A stretch of 24,386 bases of DNA from Haplomitrium mnioides. Lineage: Eukaryota; Marchantiophyta; Haplomitriopsida; Calobryales. Where the stretch lies: assembly GCA_049999725.1 (NCBI GenBank), contig JBNGIS010018902.1:1-24386 (forward strand). The letters are read 5' to 3'. The notes beneath the pieces are model-generated. The model ran no database searches and had not been told where the DNA came from. It was given only the letters and a program-made list of their open reading frames with translations. This document shows, piece by piece, positions 20,258-24,386 of the stretch (the first letter of the stretch is position 1; the number at the start of each line of letters is the position of its first letter). The position numbers and the translations under genes were made by a program.

Positions 20258-23200
20258 TTACTTTGCTCGCGTCTGCAAAAAGATAGAAGTTAGATCAGTA
20301 TTGGAAGGATTTGATGAGAACACACTTGGGACGGAGTAGAATTTCACAAGATAACTCAAAAGGAGGATACGATGATCAAGACAAGAAAACATACCTGGAG
20401 GATTTTTTTCCAACCTCGCGAGGTTCTAGTCAAACCGTCCGGCTTTCCACTCAGGTACATCTCATCATCTGGTAAATCCTCAGTTGCAAAATACGTTCGT
20501 TGAGAAGACAAATTAGCGGTTGTAGATTGCACTGTGGTGACCTCCGCTGTGTCTTCTCCTGAACACAATCACTATTGTTGTGCATAGGAAACGTTACAGC
20601 AGCTTGTAATCAGTCTTTGGACCAAAAGATAAGTTGCTGTTAAGACTCGGACTCTCCTTGTTCAATTGGCTAGTATTGGGACACTGCGCCTTCAGCTACA
20701 GTCTCAAGAATACAGGAGGCAAACTAATAATGATGCTGGCACAAACAGGAAGGGCCTGAGCAAATGCTTTAGATGATTTGTGTGATTACACATGAGGTTC
20801 TATCAGACTCCACAGCAACCAACTCCTGGCGGGAGCAACACCTAAAACAACTCTATGAGTCTCCTAACATAGGGACGATCAATCCTTTTGATCATAAAGT
20901 ACTACTTCCCGGACTATTTTTGTTTGGTCCTTCGAGACTCTTATTCTGCCTGCCATCTCTCACAGCCACGTATTGCTGACCTCGGTAAGTGCCATGACTG
21001 TTCATTCCCACCATTGTACCTCTACCCTTCCCTCTGTCATGTGGAGAAAAAACAGTTTTGTAGCTACTTGAAATGTTGGCATCAATAGCCCTTCCTTGTA
21101 ACCGAGTTTCTTCTGGTATAGGTGTCCGTGCTACACTTGATGATGCTGTGTCACCGTCTAAAGATCCATCAAAAGAAAACACGCAAGCAATTGCAAAGAC
21201 TGACGCTGCAAGTTGGGGAGGTAGCAAAGCTCGAGGATGCTGGATCTGCATTTTACATCATTGACGTTAGAAAGTGCGTCTGTATATAACCTCACTTGTG
21301 TCAAACTCTCGGCTTTTCCTGTCTAAGATATGGTTTCCCTTATTTAATCTACAGCCCTTGAACTGCACGAAAGTTCGCTTGACCAAAAGTAAAATAAACG
21401 TTTTCTAAAACCATTGCACATTGGGGCACCTTGTGTGAAATTGCTGCTGTCAGTCTTCCTCTTAAGCAGTAAAGCTGAGCTGCTTCCAAAGCTGTTGCCG
21501 TCAAATGAAGCCAGCGATCCATAACAACAGTAAGTACTTTGTCGGGAGAAGACATGCACTCTACCCTCTTCTCAGTGATATTAGGCCGAACTTTTACATC
21601 GTCGTCAGCTTCATCAAGCAAGGCCCCCTCCTCATCGTCTAATGCAATCCCAATCTCCTCTTGTTCAAGAGGTGTGACAACCATTTCAGTTGCAGTCAGA
21701 ATCAATGCATGAGGCTTAACAAGAGTGCTGTTTCTTATGTACACTTGACTTTCACTTCTTGTAATCTCGTTGAAGACCACCAATGGATCATCGTGTGAAC
21801 TTTCGCTTTTATTCGAGCCAACAAATTGAAAGTTTTCAGATTGTGGATGAATGCGGACTTTTTCACCATTAGGTGTTTGTACTACTGCTCTTTGACGGCC
21901 TGGAAGAGGAGGTAAAAGTATCCCCATCATAGGATACATGCTCACAGCCAGCACTGCTCGTAGTATACCTGCATCCTTGGAATTGAGGCTACATGCATGA
22001 GGTTCCCTGGATACAAAACCCTTTTGTGAGAGTTCACTTTGTAGCTGTCGACGCATGCCAGCCAACATTGCCATGGTGCCACCAGAAACAAAATACTTTG
22101 AACAGAATTGATTCTCTTTTCCACTTGCTTTTGCAACTTCCCATAGATCAAAGGCTGCAATAACTGCTAAATGGTCACTGTAGCCCCCATATTTGGCAGC
22201 AAGTTCATGTTTTGCTGAATGAGCAAGCTTTTTCTCACTTGGTGTCATTGGCAAAACAAAGGGATCCCGATAGCCCGTGGCACATGCAATTGTAAGTGCT
22301 GGATCAAGACAGTTAAAGAGGATCGCAAAAAGAAGCATCTTGCTAGTTGAAGGATGAACTGGCAAGGAGCCAAGCTGTTTCCCAAGCTGTGTCAGTTTTT
22401 CATCTGGTGTTAAAGCTCCGATGTCTTGCAGCAGGACCACAGCATTCCTTACTGCTAACTCCAAAGGAGGGGCTACAGCCTTGCTTATAAATTTTGCAAT
22501 ATTGCCATTGGGTTCCAGCAGCTTTACCTGCTTGACATCAATGAAGTTAACAAACTGTCAAAAAACTAAATACAAAGCAGAAAAAAAAAAGCACATAAGC
22601 TAGCTAGGCAACAAGTACACTCGAAAGTTGAACAGTAAGCCTCAGAAACTCACAAACAAATGCATCAAAATGATAACATGCCTGTAGGCAAAGTTCTTCA
22701 AGGGGTGTTCGTTTTATTTCTGGGAGCTGAAAATCAGGTAGCGAAGCTGCTCGAACTTTAGAGAAAAGATGGTAACAAACTCCAGGCTGGCAACGCCCTG
22801 CACGTCCTTCACGCTGCTTGGCACTTGCTTTGGAAATCCATGCTGTTTGAAGAGTGGATACATTTGTGTAAGGATCATAACTCTTCTCTTTCATTTTTCC
22901 ACTATCAATGACGAAGACAACATCATCAATAGTGATAGCTGTTTCAGCAATATTTGTGGCAAGAACAATCTTCCGAACTCCCACAGCTGGCCGTTGAAAT
23001 ACTTTCCTCTGTTCACTGGATGGCACCATGGAATGCAAAGGCAGAAGCAGAAACTTGGAGCGGTTTCCAAAAATAGGTGAGTCTTGTAAACACTCTCTGA
23101 CCCTTGTGATGTCCTCCCACCCAGGTAAGAAGACTAATACTGCCCCACTTGAGTTGGTGTCAATTTTTTCATTTGATTCACTACAGATATTAAGAAGCAA

Positions 23201-23695
23201 ACGTTCAATTAGCTTAACATCAATCTCCTCCTGATCCACCAATGTGTGGTATTTGTCAATCAACTCAGCTTCTTCAGGAGATAAAGCTTTCTCAACTTCA
23301 TAATTGGTCAGGAGATCTACAACATCATGATGTCCATGTCTTTCAGCCCAATTCACAGCACAGGCTTCATCATTGGAACGAATCATTGGATCTGCCCCCA
23401 ATGACAGCAGCAATGACACATCATCCACTCTTCCCTTTCCAGCAGCAACCATCAAGGGTGTAGCACCAGTAAGGGGATGCTTGTAGTCCCATAAACGTAA
23501 TCCTGAATTTTCACTCACAAGTTGCATTAAAAGCTCAAAGTCATCATCTAGCCATGCCATGCTAATGGCTTCTTCCATGGCATCTTCATCCTCTTTTTTT
23601 AACGAGCAACCTCCAAGTCCTCTAATCTGCTGATTCATGCCAGGTGTTCCATACTCTGTAATTGCAAGCACATCCTCAAGATAAAATGAGCGAAC
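20258..23695 (-). CDS. DExH6: DExH-box RNA helicase, NIH/DExH6-like, C-terminal exons (5' part outside window)
   Basis: Minus-strand exons are 23695-22682, 22527-21430, 21245-about 20981, 20558-20395 and 20272-20258. The first begins VRSFYLEDVLAIT, the usual end of RecA domain 1, so Walker A, the DExH box and any N-terminal R3H domain lie beyond the window. Then come two ankyrin repeats (about 23476-23306, TGATPLMVAAGKG...) placed between the two RecA lobes, as in plant NIH and animal YTHDC2. RecA2 follows with LVFLPGWEDI, motif V TNIAETAITIDD (22957-22922) and motif VI QREGRAGR (22816-22793). The HA2 and OB-fold regions are in the 22527-21430 exon. HPRALLPPQLAASVFAIACV (from about 21239) continues the family pattern. 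The intron after 22682 starts with GC. The exon 3 donor is uncertain: 20981 gives phase 1, which fits the next exon, but other GT sites also do. The last exon codes only TRAK. Predicted role: ATP-driven unwinding of nucleic acid, probably nuclear. Confidence 0.85.
22528..22681 (-). other. GC-AG intron in the helicase gene
   Basis: The coding block LEELCLQ must join VKLLEPNGN, as the family requires. On the minus strand the first part ends CTACAG at 22682 and the intron then opens GCATGT. The acceptor is AAGCAG before GTAAAG (22527). No GT near the donor keeps both frame and conserved residues, so a GC donor is the simplest reading. Length is 154 bp. Confidence 0.8.
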
Positions 23696-24386
23696 CTGGG
23701 AATAGTTAAAAGAAAATGAGAAAAGAGATAAAATGATCTAAATACATCCAAAAATTAATGTCAGATCCAGATATGAGCATGTGGAAGTTATCTACTTACA
23801 TTGATTAAACATAAATATTAGACTTGACAGTACAACCACACTAATTTTGCAGGCTCCAAACATGGCAGGGGGAAACTGAATTGAATTGATAAATGTCCCA
23901 AACCGGCCCAAAGGCAACAGGGACTCAAGTACAATGCACTCAAAAGTATGAGCAAAAAAACAAGGGATAGGAGCTGAAAACCCCCTACAGAGTAAGTTGA
24001 TTCAAGTTTAGTCCTTTATAGAAAACTAATTCATGTTCAGTCCTTCTAACAACGGTTAATCCACCAGCAAACGGTAGATTACAATGGGGAACAGCGGATT
24101 AGAACGGAAAATTAATTTAAGGTGATTGTAGGGTGAGAATTTGTAGCGTGGATTCAAAAGGCGGTGAGGGTGATTCTGCAACGGTGCCTGAAATCGTAGC
24201 AAGGACGTATTCTGTCATATCAGTGATGGTGAATTCCTCGACTTGGAAACTTGGACAAGCAGGAGATGGGAGAATAGAATAGAATAGAATAGAATTCAAT
24301 TAAAGTCCAGAGCCAGCCCTAGGGCCATAAGGACTGAGAGTACAATGCGCACAAGAGTGCGGAGGGGTACAAAAACTAAAGTAGTA
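23696..24386. other. Helicase intron at the right edge, with repeat sequence
   Basis: The minus strand upstream of the acceptor at 23696-23697 shows no exon with helicase motifs, so this is read as intron running off the window. It contains two diverged copies of a motif around GTACAATGC (about 23915-23965 and 24330-24375) and an AGAAT simple repeat. The rest is AT-rich. A short minus frame at 24299-24117 has no recognised homology. Confidence 0.55.
24271..24295. repeat. (AGAAT)5 simple repeat, possible LINE tail
   Basis: Five AGAAT units. Read on the minus strand, sequence of the kind GGACTTTAATTGAATT runs into (ATTCT)n. That is how 3' ends of plant non-LTR retrotransposons often finish, with a short tandem tail. 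A related, more decayed end lies at about 23870-23965 in the same orientation. The LINE reading is inference; the simple repeat is seen directly. Confidence 0.5.

Noticed and set aside
24117-24299. 60-residue minus frame as an upstream helicase exon
   Set aside because: It contains no DExH helicase motif, starts in a simple repeat and does not lead in phase to the acceptor at 23696.
1-24386. CRISPR arrays, rRNA, bacterial operons or phage genes
   Set aside because: No regularly spaced repeats or rRNA-like sequence; all genes are intron-bearing plant genes.

Overview
This window is nuclear DNA of a land plant. Three plant genes with spliced, GT-AG-bounded exons lie to the right of about 8 kb of AT-rich, heavily decayed Ty3/gypsy retrotransposon sequence. 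The gene set (an SR-type cyclophilin of the CYP95/CYP63 kind, an A-type cytochrome P450, and a DExH6/NIH-type RNA helicase with embedded ankyrin repeats) is typical of plants. A bryophyte is possible from the look of the genes and elements, but nothing in the sequence settles the species.

Left part (1-8250): retrotransposon wreckage. An old Ty3/gypsy element (1-925, continuing 3373-5715) has recognisable reverse transcriptase, RNase H, integrase and, at the end of pol, a decayed PHD-type zinc finger. Its RT is cut by a second element at 926-3367, a non-autonomous chromovirus with both LTRs (442 and 403 bp), an initiator-Met-type primer binding site, integrase and a chromodomain. The nested element sits between perfect 5-bp target duplications (AAGAG), and removing it on paper brings the host RT reading frame back together. 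A second, internally deleted relative of the host element lies at about 6770-7805. The in-frame stops I checked are nearly all explained by C-to-T or G-to-A changes, as expected of methylated, long-silenced elements.

Middle (8251-15367, + strand): a 13-exon SR-cyclophilin gene. The exon model closes exactly (2160 nt, 719 codons plus stop) and gives an N-terminal peptidyl-prolyl isomerase domain followed by acidic, lysine-rich and Arg/Ser-rich tails, as in nuclear splicing-associated cyclophilins. Next (16940-19453, + strand) is a three-exon CYP71-clan P450 of 527 residues with all signature motifs. On the other strand, convergent with the P450, are the last exons (23695 down to 20258) of a DExH6/NIH-like helicase. 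Its N-terminal exons lie beyond the window and its intron at the right edge carries repeat sequence.

The three genes have unrelated jobs (RNA-processing chaperone, oxidative metabolism, RNA helicase) and show no sign of acting as a cluster. The observations most worth following are the PHD finger carried by the host retroelement next to a chromodomain element, the exact nested insertion, a GC-AG intron in the helicase, and a P450 intron bounded by a short direct repeat.
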